From Actinomadura fibrosa (GTDB taxonomy: Bacteria; Actinomycetota; Actinomycetes; Streptosporangiales; Streptosporangiaceae): DNA of 34,355 nucleotides. The notes under the pieces were generated by a model, which was given only the letters and a program-made list of their open reading frames with translations, was not told the DNA's origin and did no database searches. The stretch covers positions 1 through 34,355 of the forward strand of contig NZ_CAACUY010000083.1 of assembly GCF_900659615.1 (NCBI RefSeq), written 5' to 3'. Made by a program: the position numbers and the translations under genes. Of this stretch, positions 18,710 through 26,706 are shown piece after piece; within the stretch, counting starts at the first letter, position 1; each line of letters opens with the position of its first letter.

Positions 18710-20856
18710 TGCGCCGCCGGGGACCCGCGGCGGGAGCACTGGCCTGCGCCCTGGCGGCCGCGGCCACCGTCGCGGGCGCGTCCGCGCAGGCCACGGCGGC
18801 GACCGGCCGCTGCGGGGACCCGGCCCGGCGCCCGTGGTGCGGGACGTCGCTCACCCCGGACCAGCGGGCGGCGCTGCTGCTGCCGCGGATGACCGAGGAC
18901 GAGAAGATCGCGCTGCTGGCGTCCGACGACCCGATGGGCGGTCCGCTCGGCGGCTTCATCGAGACCGCGCACGCCGACACGAACGACGGGATCGACCGCC
19001 TCGGCGTCCCGCCGCTGTACATGGCGGACGGGCCCGCCGGGGTCCGCCAGGGCAGGGCCACGGCGCTGCCGGCGCCGATCGCGCTCGCGGCGGGCTTCGA
19101 TCCGGCCGCCGCGCGCCTCTATGGCGGGACGGTCGCCTGGGAGGCCAGGCACCGCGGCAACGACCTGGTCTTCGGGCCGACCGTGGACGTGCTGCGCACG
19201 CCCCGCAACGGCCGCGCGTTCGAGGGGTTCGGCGAGGACCCGTACCTGTCCGCGGGCATCGGGACGTCGTGGATCCAGGGCGCGCAGGAGCAGGGCGTGA
19301 TGGCGTCGGTCAAGCACTTCACGGTCTACGCCCAGGAGACGGACCGGCTGTCCCTCTCCATGAACGTCGATCCGCGCACCCTCCGCGAGATCTACCTGCC
19401 GCCGTTCGAGGCCGCCGTCAAGCAGGCCAGGGTCGCGACGGTGATGTGCGGGTTCGGGAAGGTGAACGGCCGTTGGGCGTGCCAGGACGGCACGTCGCTG
19501 AACGGGATCCTGCGCGGCGAGTGGGGGTTCAAGGGGTTCGTCCCATCCGACCACACCGCGGCTCAGGACACCGCCGGGGCCGCGAACGGCGGGCTCGACA
19601 TGGAGCTGCCGCTCGGCATGAAGTACAACGCGTTCCTGCTGAAGGCGGCCGTCCAGCAGAGGAAGGTGACGCAGGCCGCGATCGACGGGCATGTCCGCAC
19701 CATCCTGCGCACGATGTTCGAGTTCGGCGTCTTCGACCGTCCGGCGTACCCCAACGACCTCAGCGGGATCGACCGGACGGCGAGCGCGACGGCGGCGCGG
19801 CGGCTCGCGGAGAACGGCATCACGCTGCTGAAGAACGACGGCGTCCTGCCGCTGCGGGCGCCCGCGTCCATCGCCCTGGTCGGACGGCCCGCCGCGCAGA
19901 GCCAGGCGGGGTTCGGCTCGGCGCGCGTGGAGCCGTTCGACGCGGTCAGCGCGCGGGAGGGCATCGCCCGGCGGGCGGGTTCGGGGGTCCAGGTCACCTA
20001 CAGCGACGGCGGTGATCGGAGCGCGGCCGCGGAGGCCGCCCGGAAGGCGGACGTCGCGGTCGTCTTCGCCAGCGACAGCCAGGGCGAGTTCTTCGACAAG
20101 TCGTGCCTGACCCTCCAGTGCGGCGACCCGCTCCGGGGCGACCAGGACGCTCTGATCTCCGAGGTCGCCAAGGCCAACCCCAACACGATCGTCGTCTTGG
20201 AGACGGGCGGTCCCGTGCTGACGCCCTGGGCGGGGCAGGTGAAGGGGATCGTCGAAGCCTGGTATCCGGGCCAGGAGGCCGGGAACGCGCTCGCCAGGGT
20301 CCTCTATGGGGACGTCGACCCGGGCGGCCGGCTCCCGGTGACATTCCCCGTCGCGGAGAACGACGCGCCCACGGCCGGGAACGCCGCGCAGTACCCGGGC
20401 GTCGGCAAGACCACCACGTTCTCCGAGGGCGTCATGGTCGGCTACCGGCACTACGACGCGAAGGGCATCGCACCGCGGTTCCCCTTCGGGCACGGCCTGT
20501 CCTACACCACGTTCGCCTACAGCGGCCTGACCGTCGGCTCAGGGTCGGCTCAGGTCACGGTGACGAACACCGGTACGCGTCCGGGGGTCGCCGTCCCGCA
20601 GCTCTATGTCGGGATGCCCTCGCCCGGCTCCGGGATCCCGCAGCCGCCGAAGCAGCTCAAGGGCTACGCCAAGCTGACGCTGGCGCCCGGGCAGAGCAGC
20701 AGGGTGACGTTCCCGCTGACCACGCGGTCCCTCGCCTACTGGAACACGGCGGCGGGCGCGTGGAAGGTCGCGGACGGCTGCTACAAGATCATGGTCGGCG
20801 GCTCCTCCCGCGCCATCGCGCAGACCGGCACGCTCGGCACCTGCGCGGCCCGATAG
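18709..20856 (+). CDS. Secreted glycoside hydrolase family 3 (beta-glucosidase-like)
   Basis: Exported retaining glycosidase, 715 residues. Signal peptide 1-32 (RRRG, then a hydrophobic Ala run, ASAQATA). The GH3 N-terminal barrel holds MADGPAGVRQG near 115, RAFEGFGEDPYLS near 170, VKHFTVYAQET at 201-211 and the nucleophile Asp281 in FVPSDHTA. The usual Trp after SD is His here. The C-terminal sandwich (ENGITLLKNDGVLPL, GNALARVLYGDVDPGGRLPVT) is followed by an Fn3-like domain (VTVTNTGTRPGVAVPQLYV). Substrate not deducible. The start overlaps the CMD stop by one base. Confidence 0.92.
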   Translation: MRRRGPAAGALACALAAAATVAGASAQATAATGRCGDPARRPWCGTSLTPDQRAALLLPRMTEDEKIALLASDDPMGGPLGGFIETAHADTNDGIDRLGVPPLYMADGPAGVRQGRATALPAPIALAAGFDPAAARLYGGTVAWEARHRGNDLVFGPTVDVLRTPRNGRAFEGFGEDPYLSAGIGTSWIQGAQEQGVMASVKHFTVYAQETDRLSLSMNVDPRTLREIYLPPFEAAVKQARVATVMCGFGKVNGRWACQDGTSLNGILRGEWGFKGFVPSDHTAAQDTAGAANGGLDMELPLGMKYNAFLLKAAVQQRKVTQAAIDGHVRTILRTMFEFGVFDRPAYPNDLSGIDRTASATAARRLAENGITLLKNDGVLPLRAPASIALVGRPAAQSQAGFGSARVEPFDAVSAREGIARRAGSGVQVTYSDGGDRSAAAEAARKADVAVVFASDSQGEFFDKSCLTLQCGDPLRGDQDALISEVAKANPNTIVVLETGGPVLTPWAGQVKGIVEAWYPGQEAGNALARVLYGDVDPGGRLPVTFPVAENDAPTAGNAAQYPGVGKTTTFSEGVMVGYRHYDAKGIAPRFPFGHGLSYTTFAYSGLTVGSGSAQVTVTNTGTRPGVAVPQLYVGMPSPGSGIPQPPKQLKGYAKLTLAPGQSSRVTFPLTTRSLAYWNTAAGAWKVADGCYKIMVGGSSRAIAQTGTLGTCAAR

Positions 20857-20881
20857 CGGGACATGCCAAAGATCTGCGTTC

Positions 20882-20899
20882 CTCTCCCCTACGGGAGAG
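20882..20899. terminator. Hairpin after the GH3 gene
   Basis: Perfect CTCTCCC-CTAC-GGGAGAG, 25 nt downstream of the GH3 stop and upstream of the kinase. No long T-tract. Confidence 0.5.
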
Positions 20900-20955
20900 T
20901 TACGCGGTATTAATGATGAGATCTTCGTCCGTCCCCGCCGAGTCGGAGTCCCCCC

Positions 20956-22116
20956 TTGCCGAACGACACCTCCCGCGGGAGGACGAACTCTCATCCCGCG
21001 CGTCCCGGACCTGCGAGATCAGGCGGTCAGGCCCGCTCCGGGCAGGCCCGGCCAGTCTCCTCCCACGATTCCCCGCCGCACGCTTCCCCGTCTCGCGCGG
21101 CTCAAACATCCGGCAGGCAGTCGCATGCCGGACCCGCGCGCGGCGGCACGGCCCACTCCGCGCCGGGACGGCCGAACGCCGCCCGGACCCACGGGCGCGG
21201 ACGAGGGGCGGACACCCCGCTCGGCCCCGACGACCCGCACCGCCTCGGCGCCTACACGCTGCTCGGCCGCCTCGGCGAGGGCGGCCAGGGAGTCGTGTAC
21301 CTCGGCCGCGGCGACGACGGCGACCTCGTCACCGTGAAGCTGCTCCGCGGCGGCGCGGCCGCCGGGCAGCGCGCCCGCAGCCGCTTCGTGAAGGAGGCCG
21401 ACGCGGCCCAGCAGGTCGCCGGACGGCACACCGCACGCGTCCTGGACGCCGACGTCACCGGCGACCGCCCCTACATCGTGAGCGAGTTCGTGGAAGGCCC
21501 GTCGCTCCAGCACGTCGTCGAGGACCAGGGCCCCCTCAGCGCGCCGCGGCTGCGCAAGCTCGCCCTCCGCACCGCCGGAGCGCTCGCCGCGATCCACCGC
21601 GCCGGGATCGTGCACCGCGACTTCAAGCCCGGCAACGTGCTGCTCGGCCCGGACGGCGCCAAGGTCATCGACTTCGGGGTCGCCCGCACCGCCGACGCCA
21701 CGCCGCTGACCACCGGCCCCGTCGGCACGCCCGCCTACATGGCGCCCGAGCAGATCGAGGACGAGCCGGTCGGGCCGCCCGCCGACGTCTTCGCCTGGGG
21801 CGCCACGATGGTCTTCGCCGCCACCGGCCGCCCGCCGTTCGGCACCGGCCCCAGCGCCGCCGTCATGCGCCGCGTCACGTCCCGCCGCCCCGACCTCGGC
21901 GACATGGAGGGGCCGCTCCGCGATCTCGCGGCCCGCTGCCTGGACAAGAACCCCGCCGCCCGCCCGACGGCGAAGCAGCTCGTCCGCGCCCTCCGCGACG
22001 GCCAGGCCCCGGCCCCCAGGCCGCGCCCCACCCGCATCCCCCGCTACCGCTGGCGCATGATGCTCGCCCTAGCCGCCGTAATAGCAGCAGGCTTCGCGAT
22101 GGGCGTGTTGCTCTAA
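20956..22116 (+). CDS. Ser/Thr protein kinase with C-terminal membrane anchor
   Basis: 386 residues. Kinase domain about 97-345: Gly loop LGRLGEGGQGVVY, Lys128 in TVKLL, HRDFKPGN at 220-227, DFG at 239-241, APE at 263-265. Residues 1-95 are a Ser/Pro/His/Arg/Gly-rich, likely disordered tail. A single TM segment at about 368-386 is the very C-terminus, so there is no external sensor. The start is TTG 20956 with GGAG 7 nt upstream. An in-frame TGA at 20917 and the lack of any ATG/GTG before the kinase domain leave no better choice. A start just before the kinase domain at a non-canonical codon is possible. Confidence 0.85.
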   Translation: MPNDTSRGRTNSHPARPGPARSGGQARSGQARPVSSHDSPPHASPSRAAQTSGRQSHAGPARGGTAHSAPGRPNAARTHGRGRGADTPLGPDDPHRLGAYTLLGRLGEGGQGVVYLGRGDDGDLVTVKLLRGGAAAGQRARSRFVKEADAAQQVAGRHTARVLDADVTGDRPYIVSEFVEGPSLQHVVEDQGPLSAPRLRKLALRTAGALAAIHRAGIVHRDFKPGNVLLGPDGAKVIDFGVARTADATPLTTGPVGTPAYMAPEQIEDEPVGPPADVFAWGATMVFAATGRPPFGTGPSAAVMRRVTSRRPDLGDMEGPLRDLAARCLDKNPAARPTAKQLVRALRDGQAPAPRPRPTRIPRYRWRMMLALAAVIAAGFAMGVLL

Positions 22117-22117
22117 C

Positions 22118-22297
22118 TTATTGCAGTGCCCTCGGCGTCGGCCCTGGCGGGCCTCCTTCAACGGGCACTGCGGCGATCGCTGCATCGCTCCGGCTCGCCT
22201 GGCGGCTCACTGCGCGATCAAGTTCTCGCTCCGCTCGAACTTGGCTTCGCACGCGATCGCAACGTGGCCGGTCGGCGATCATTTGGGCTACTGCTTT
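22118..22297 (+). repeat. Structured ~175-bp element, copy A
   Basis: Begins 2 nt after the kinase stop. Stem 1 is GCAGTGCCC (22123-22131) with GGGCACTGC (22163-22171), capped by an inner stem GGCCC/GGGCC at 22140-22153. Stem 2 is CAAGTTC (22219-22225) with GAACTTG (22237-22243). GCGATCGC occurs at 22173 and 22253 and could close a long-range helix. Copy B (31579-31756, opposite strand) has the same layout, with compensated base changes in the stems and near-identical joining sequence (e.g. GGCTCGCCTGGCGGCTCACT, GCAACGTGGCCGGTCGGCGA). I match it to no named RNA or transposon family. Short open frames across it are not conserved between copies. Confidence 0.8.
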
Positions 22298-22328
22298 ATC
22301 CGGTCACCGGCGAAGTCGAAACGTCCCT

Positions 22329-22493
22329 CTACCAATGGGGCGGTCGCTCTTCGAGAAGGCGGTCGTCTTCGGTGGGGGTGGTGCCGCGCCATTCGCCCCA
22401 GCCGGTGTCGGTGTCGTCGGACGTCTGGTCCGGGAGGATTTCGAGGTCCTCGTCCAGGTCAACGGTCCGGTCGTCGTCGGGTGGAAGGCTCAT
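22329..22493 (-). CDS. Small acidic conserved protein (54 aa)
   Basis: MSLPPDDDRTVDLDEDLEIL, then PDQTSDDTDTGWGEW, ending RLLEERPPHW. Strongly acidic and probably disordered; I recall similar short proteins in other actinomycetes, with the core EDLEILPDQT...DDTD.GWGE and an end in RPPHW, but know no function. ATG at 22493 with GGGA just upstream. It follows thiE on the same strand after 56 nt, so it may be the last gene of the Rv2175c-like / thiE unit. Codon use and the conserved end argue for a real gene. Confidence 0.7.
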   Translation of the reverse strand: MSLPPDDDRTVDLDEDLEILPDQTSDDTDTGWGEWRGTTPTEDDRLLEERPPHW

Positions 22494-22549
22494 GATCCCA
22501 TTGTCGGGGATGGGCGGGCCTGCTCGTGCCCGGACGCGGTGAACGGCTC

Positions 22550-23221
22550 TCAGACCGCGGCCAAACGCCGCGTGAACTCGGCGGCGGCGGCGCCGGGGTC
22601 GGCGGCGTCGGTGATCGCGCGGACGACGACGACGCGGGTGGCGCCGGTGTCGAGGACCTCGTCGAGGTTGGTGAGGTCGATGCCGCCGATGGCGAACCAG
22701 GGGCGGGCCTCGCGCCGTTCGGCGACGTAGCGCAGCAGCTTCGGGCCGGGTGCGGCGCGGCCGGGCTTGGTCGGGGTCGGCCATACCGGGCCGGCGCAGA
22801 AGTAGTCGACGCCCGGCTCCGCGGACGCGGCGGACGCCTGCTCGTCGGAGTGGGTCGAGCGGCCGATCAGGATGTCCTCGCCGACGATGCGCCGGGCGGC
22901 GGGGACGGGGAGGTCGTCCTGTCCGAGGTGCAGGACGTCCGCGCCGACGGCGTGCGCTATGTCGGCCCGGTCGTTCACGGCCAGCAGTGCCCCGTGCCGT
23001 TCGCAGGCCGCCCGGAAGACCTCCAGGTACTCCATCTCCTGGCGGGCCTCCAGGCCTTTCTGCCGGAGCTGGACGAGGTCGACGCCGTTGGCGAGGACGG
23101 CGTCGAGGAAGTCCGGCAGGTCCCCTTGCCGCTCCCTCGCGTCCGTGCAGAGGTAGAGGCGGGCTCGGCCGAGCCGGGCGTGCAGTTCGACGGCCCGGTC
23201 GGTGGGGATCTGCCTGGACAC
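22550..23221 (-). CDS. thiE: Thiamine-phosphate synthase
   Basis: Joins HMP-diphosphate and thiazole phosphate (HET-P) to give thiamine phosphate. 223 residues, TIM barrel: RLYLCTDA, GVDLVQLRQKGLEARQE, LLAVNDRADIAHAVGADVLHLGQDDLP, IGRSTHSDEQA, VDYFCAGPVWPTPTKPGR and WFAIGGID. GTG 23221 fits the family N-terminus, with GGAAGGAAG upstream. Longer frames add an unlikely Arg/Pro/His stretch. No TPP riboswitch is visible upstream. Instead TCACGGGG / CCCCGTGA arms (23284-23291, 23316-23323) form a hairpin in the gap to the preceding gene. Confidence 0.93.
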   Translation of the reverse strand: MSRQIPTDRAVELHARLGRARLYLCTDARERQGDLPDFLDAVLANGVDLVQLRQKGLEARQEMEYLEVFRAACERHGALLAVNDRADIAHAVGADVLHLGQDDLPVPAARRIVGEDILIGRSTHSDEQASAASAEPGVDYFCAGPVWPTPTKPGRAAPGPKLLRYVAERREARPWFAIGGIDLTNLDEVLDTGATRVVVVRAITDAADPGAAAAEFTRRLAAV

Positions 23222-23389
23222 GGTGTGGGGGCTTCCTTCCGGAGGTGGGCGGCGCCCGTGTGGGGGATTTGGCCGCATGTCGGTCACGGGGCCCGCGCGG
23301 TGTCGCCACGCGTGACCCCGTGATCCTGTCACGTCCGTCTGGTCAGGGATGTACGCAGGTCCCCAGGCGGGGCTTGCCGGGAGGCCGGC

Positions 23390-23764
23390 CTAGAAGGCCA
23401 GCGCCTGCGCCCTGCGGCGCACCTCGGTACCGCGGTTCTCGCTGAGCGCCTGGACGGGCGTGCCCGGCAGCGTGTCGTCGGCGGTGAACAGCCAGCGGAG
23501 CGTCTCCACGTCGTCGAAGCCCGCGTCGGACAGGAGCGTCAGCGTCCCGGACAGGCCCTTGATGACCTGGCCGTCCTTGATGAAGGCGGCCGGGAGCATC
23601 GGCTCGCCGTTCCGGCGGACGGCCAGCAGGCGGCGCTCGCTGATGAGCTGCTTGATGCGGTTGGTCTTGATCCCGAGACGCTCGGCGGCCTCCTTGAGGG
23701 AGAGCCAGTCCCCGGCGAGGGAGTCGGTGCGGGGGTCGAGTGCGCTGTCAACGGTTGCGTGCAT
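23390..23764 (-). CDS. Rv2175c-like winged-helix DNA-binding protein
   Basis: 124 residues. An N-terminal HTH (WLSLKEAAERLGIKTNRIKQL) is followed by a wing (RRLLAVRRNGEPMLPAAFI), then the C-terminal VIKGLSGTLTLLSDAGFDDVETLRWLFT typical of Rv2175c. In M. tuberculosis this protein is a substrate of the kinase PknL, phosphorylated at a Thr near its N-terminus; here Thr4 (MHATVD) is a candidate. The PASTA kinase at 28678 is a plausible partner. ATG 23764 is preferred over GTG 23773 because AGGTGG is only 1 nt from the GTG. Confidence 0.85.
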   Translation of the reverse strand: MHATVDSALDPRTDSLAGDWLSLKEAAERLGIKTNRIKQLISERRLLAVRRNGEPMLPAAFIKDGQVIKGLSGTLTLLSDAGFDDVETLRWLFTADDTLPGTPVQALSENRGTEVRRRAQALAF

Positions 23765-23942
23765 CTGCGTCACGCCACCTGCCTACCACGCCTTCGGAAG
23801 ACTCAAACCCGCCCGGCGCCCGTTACGACGTGTTAACACCCGCGACGACCTGCGTTGCCGCACCCCTCGCGGGGGCCGGTGCGCGGTGGCCTGCGGGCGA
23901 GGCGGCCGCCGGGTGTCCGGTGGTGGCCGCCGAGCGTGTCCG

Positions 23943-25151
23943 CTATGGGCGAACGGCCTGGCGGACGGGGACGTCCGGGTCGGCGATCGCGGCGGGGTCG
24001 ACGGGCGTGCCCGCCGCGATGACGCGCCGCGCCTGGACGAGGTCGCGCGGGCGGTCCACGGTGAGGATCGCGTCGAGGCGGTCGCCGGTCAGCCACACCG
24101 CGGCCCACTTGGGCTCGGACGGGTCGCCCCGGTAGAGGAGCCGCTCGGACGCCGCGTGGCTGCCCGCGTACTGCACCATGCGGCCGAACTGCTCGGACCA
24201 GAAGTAGGGGGCCGCGTCGTAGACGGCGTCTCCGCCGAGGAGGGCCTTGGCGGCGACCTCGGGGGCGTTGAGGGCGGTGTCCCAGTGCTCGACGAGGAGC
24301 CGCCGCCCGTACCGGCCGGACCACCAGGCGGCGCAGTCGCCGACGGCGACGACGTCGGGGCGGGGGGCGCCGTCCGCGGTGGACGCGCGGAAGGAGGCGT
24401 CGGTGACCACGCCGCGCTCCAGCAGCAGGCCGGAGCCGTCCAGCCAGCCGAGGACGGGGCGGACGCCGATCCCGACGACGATCTCGTCGGCGTCGACGCG
24501 CCCGCCGCCGGCGAGGGCGAGGCCGCCGTGCTCGACCGCGGCGACCTTGACGCCGGTGCGGAGTTCGACGCCGGCCTCGGCGTACCAGGGCGCGGTGCGG
24601 GCGCCGATCTCGGGGCCGAGGGCGTTGGCGAGCGGGGTGTCGGCGGCCTCGACGACCGTGACGGCGCAGCCCTTCCCGGCCGCGGTGGTGGCGACCTCGG
24701 CGCCGATCCAGCCCGCCCCGACGATCACGATGCGGGCGCCGGGGACGAGCCGTCCGCGCAGGTCGCGGGCCTCGTCGATGGTGCGCAGGACGTGCTGGTG
24801 CCCGTCGCCGGGCAGGGTGATCGGGGCGGCGCCGGTCGCGATGACGAGCCCGTCGAAGGGCAGGTCGCCGGCGGTGGACGCGACGGTGCCGCCGGAGCCG
24901 GGCTCGTCGAGCCGGAGGGCGGTGGCGCGCTCGCCGAGCAGGAGGTCGCAGCGCAGGGCGTCCCAGTCGGCGTCGACGGTGGTGTCGTCGGAGTCGCCGG
25001 CGAGGACCGCCTTGGACAGCGGGGGGCGGTCGTAGGGGCGGTGCCGCTCGGCGGAGAGGAGCGCGAGCGAGCCCTCGTAGCCGTTCTTCCGCAGGGCCTC
25101 GACGGCGCGCACGCCGGCCAGCCCGCCACCAACGACGATCACCCTGTCCAT
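23943..25151 (-). CDS. FAD-dependent pyridine nucleotide reductase (ferredoxin/rubredoxin reductase type)
   Basis: 402 residues. The FAD Rossmann motif VIVVGGGLAGVRAVEAL is at the N-terminus. YDRPPLSK is typical of rhodocoxin/putidaredoxin reductase relatives. The NAD(P) motif IVIVGAGWIGAEVAT is near 145, VAVGDCAAW is the second FAD motif, and a Reductase_C domain (APYFWSEQFGRMVQYAGSH) ends the protein. Probably transfers electrons from NAD(P)H to a ferredoxin, but none is nearby. The ATG follows TAAGGT by 7 nt without an SD (leaderless). Divergent from the thiamine operon; a functional link is unproven. Confidence 0.88.
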   Translation of the reverse strand: MDRVIVVGGGLAGVRAVEALRKNGYEGSLALLSAERHRPYDRPPLSKAVLAGDSDDTTVDADWDALRCDLLLGERATALRLDEPGSGGTVASTAGDLPFDGLVIATGAAPITLPGDGHQHVLRTIDEARDLRGRLVPGARIVIVGAGWIGAEVATTAAGKGCAVTVVEAADTPLANALGPEIGARTAPWYAEAGVELRTGVKVAAVEHGGLALAGGGRVDADEIVVGIGVRPVLGWLDGSGLLLERGVVTDASFRASTADGAPRPDVVAVGDCAAWWSGRYGRRLLVEHWDTALNAPEVAAKALLGGDAVYDAAPYFWSEQFGRMVQYAGSHAASERLLYRGDPSEPKWAAVWLTGDRLDAILTVDRPRDLVQARRVIAAGTPVDPAAIADPDVPVRQAVRP

Positions 25152-25226
25152 GCCGGACACCTTAACCGGAGGGGCTTTCCGAACACCGGACGGGTGTCCG
25201 GACATATGCGCACTTCTCGGGAGTCG

Positions 25227-25232
25227 TACAGT
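25227..25232 (+). promoter_or_regulatory. Candidate -10 of the thiOSG operon
   Basis: TACAGT fits TANNNT and would start transcription near 25239-25240, just ahead of the TPP riboswitch. No good -35 is visible. Confidence 0.4.
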
Positions 25233-25243
25233 GGGGAGCAAGA

Positions 25244-25336
25244 GCGCGGGAGTCCGGTTCGACCGGGCTGAGAGGGCGGCTGAACGGGCCGCCGACCGCC
25301 ACCACCTGATCCGGATCATGCCGGCGAAGGGAGCGC
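25244..25336 (+). promoter_or_regulatory. TPP riboswitch (THI element)
   Basis: Carries the conserved parts in order: GGGAGTCC, CTGAGA at 25268-25273, CCTGAT at 25305-25310, the P5 hairpin CCGG-ATCATG-CCGG, and GCGAAGGGA at 25324-25332. GCGC at both ends can form P1. AAGGGAG is also the Shine-Dalgarno of thiO, 5 nt before its ATG, so TPP binding should hide the ribosome binding site directly. Confidence 0.93.
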
Positions 25337-25338
25337 GG

Positions 25339-26487
25339 ATGGAGATCGCGATCATCGGGGCCGGGGTCGTCGGCCTCGCCACCGCCTGGCGGGCCGCGGC
25401 GGGCGGCGCCGCCGTCGCGCTGGTCGATCCCGAGCCCGCGAGCGGCGCCTCGGCGGTCGCGGCGGGCATGCTGGCGCCGGTCGGCGAGCTGGCCTACGGC
25501 GAGGAGCCGCTGCTGCGGCTCGGGCTCGCGTCCCGCGAGCGCTACGGCGCGTTCGTCGCGGAGCTGGAGGAGCTGACCGGCCTCGGCACCGGGTACCGCA
25601 CCGACGGCCTCCTTGAGGTGGCCTTCGACGCCGACGACCTGAAGTACCTCGACGACCTGCGCCGCTTCCAGGAGAGCCTCGGCATCCCGGTGGAGGCGCT
25701 GACCGGCCGCGAGTGCCGGCGGCTGGAGCCGATGCTCGCGCCGGGCGTCCGCGGTGGGCTGCTCGCCCCCGAGGACGGCTCGATCGACCCGCGCAGGCTC
25801 GCCCCGGCGCTGCTGGACGCCTGCGCGAAGGCGGGCGTCCGGCTTGTCCGGCGGCGCTGCGCGGAGGTGCTGGTGGAGCGCGGCGCGGCGGCGGGCGTGC
25901 GGCTCGACGACGGGTCGGCCGTCCGCGCGGACCGGGTGCTGCTGGCCGCCGGCCCCTGGTCGGGCGACCTCGCGGGCCTGCCTCCTGGGACCGTTCCACC
26001 CGTCCGTCCGGTGAAGGGCCAGGTCATCCGGCTCCGCACCCGGACGCCGTTCCTCGGCCGCACCACCCGCGGGCTGGTGCGCGGCTCGTCGGTCTACCTG
26101 GTGCCGCGCGCGGACGGCGAGATCGTCGTCGGCGCCACCCAGGAGGAGCTGGGCTTCGACACCCGCGTGACCGCCGGGGGGATCTGGGAGCTGCTGCGGG
26201 ACGCGCGGGAGCTGCTGCCCGGCGTCACCGAGCTGGAGTTCGCCGAGGTCTCGGCGGGGCTGCGGCCCGGCTCCCCCGACAACGCGCCGATCATGGGGCC
26301 GACCGCGCTGCCGGGCCTGTTCCTCGGCACCGGCCACTTCCGCAACGGCATCCTGCTGGCCCCGGTCAGCGCGGACGTCCTCACCGCGATGCTGCTGGAC
26401 GGGCCGGTGCCCGACGTGGCGCGGCCCTTCACCCCCGACCGCTTCTCCCCCGGAGGTACGCAGATGGAAGCCCAGGTGCGCCGATGA
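25339..26487 (+). CDS. thiO: Glycine oxidase for thiazole synthesis
   Basis: FAD enzyme converting glycine to dehydroglycine (iminoacetate), a precursor of the thiamine thiazole ring. 382 residues, DAO superfamily: MEIAIIGAGVVGLATAW, SGASAVAAGMLAPVGE, DGSIDPRRLAPALL, VKGQVIRLRT, VGATQEELGFD, and SAGLRPGSPDNAPIMGPT with GTGHFRNGILLAP near the C-terminus. The start is fixed by the SD at the 3' end of the riboswitch. First gene of thiO-thiS-thiG. The stop overlaps the ATG of a 6-codon mini-ORF. Confidence 0.95.
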   Translation: MEIAIIGAGVVGLATAWRAAAGGAAVALVDPEPASGASAVAAGMLAPVGELAYGEEPLLRLGLASRERYGAFVAELEELTGLGTGYRTDGLLEVAFDADDLKYLDDLRRFQESLGIPVEALTGRECRRLEPMLAPGVRGGLLAPEDGSIDPRRLAPALLDACAKAGVRLVRRRCAEVLVERGAAAGVRLDDGSAVRADRVLLAAGPWSGDLAGLPPGTVPPVRPVKGQVIRLRTRTPFLGRTTRGLVRGSSVYLVPRADGEIVVGATQEELGFDTRVTAGGIWELLRDARELLPGVTELEFAEVSAGLRPGSPDNAPIMGPTALPGLFLGTGHFRNGILLAPVSADVLTAMLLDGPVPDVARPFTPDRFSPGGTQMEAQVRR

Positions 26488-26504
26488 ACGCCGAGGTGCG
26501 CTGA
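26484..26504 (+). other. Six-codon mini-ORF bridging thiO and thiS
   Basis: ATG (26484) overlaps the thiO stop as ATGA, encodes M-N-A-E-V-R, and its TGA overlaps the thiS ATG as TGATG. The GAGGTG inside it is also the SD of thiS (5-nt spacing). It arises from an imperfect 20-bp tandem duplication: the last codons of thiO from 26464 match 26484-26503 at 16 of 20 positions. Translation is possible, not shown. Confidence 0.4.
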
Positions 26505-26704
26505 TGCGGGTGATCGTCAACGGGAAGCCGCGGGAGCTGCCCGACGGCGCGAGCGTGGCCGAGGCCGTCGCGGCCGTCACCACGGCGGCGTCCGGCGTGG
26601 CGGCCGCGGTCAACGACGAGGTCGTCCGCCGCTCGGCGTGGGCGGCGACGGAGCTGCGGGAGGCCGACCGCGTCGAGGTGCTGACCGCCGTGCAGGGAGG
26701 TTGA
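26504..26704 (+). CDS. thiS: Sulfur carrier protein ThiS
   Basis: 66 residues, ubiquitin fold: MRVIVNGKPRELPDGASVAE, VAAAVNDEVVRRS, with the essential C-terminal Gly-Gly (AVQGG) that is adenylated and thiocarboxylated to carry sulfur to ThiG. SD GAGGTG 5 nt upstream. No thiF adenylyltransferase is present in the window. Confidence 0.95.
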   Translation: MRVIVNGKPRELPDGASVAEAVAAVTTAASGVAAAVNDEVVRRSAWAATELREADRVEVLTAVQGG

Positions 26705-26706
26705 TC

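Noticed and set aside
22126..22542. Peptide frames across structured copies A and B (also 31458-31781 on the minus strand)
   Set aside because: The frames differ between copies, and small indels and compensated stem changes fit a fold and not a protein. No SD or codon-bias support.
23222..23389. TPP riboswitch upstream of thiE
   Set aside because: The CTGAGA and CCTGATC core blocks are absent; only a GC hairpin is present.
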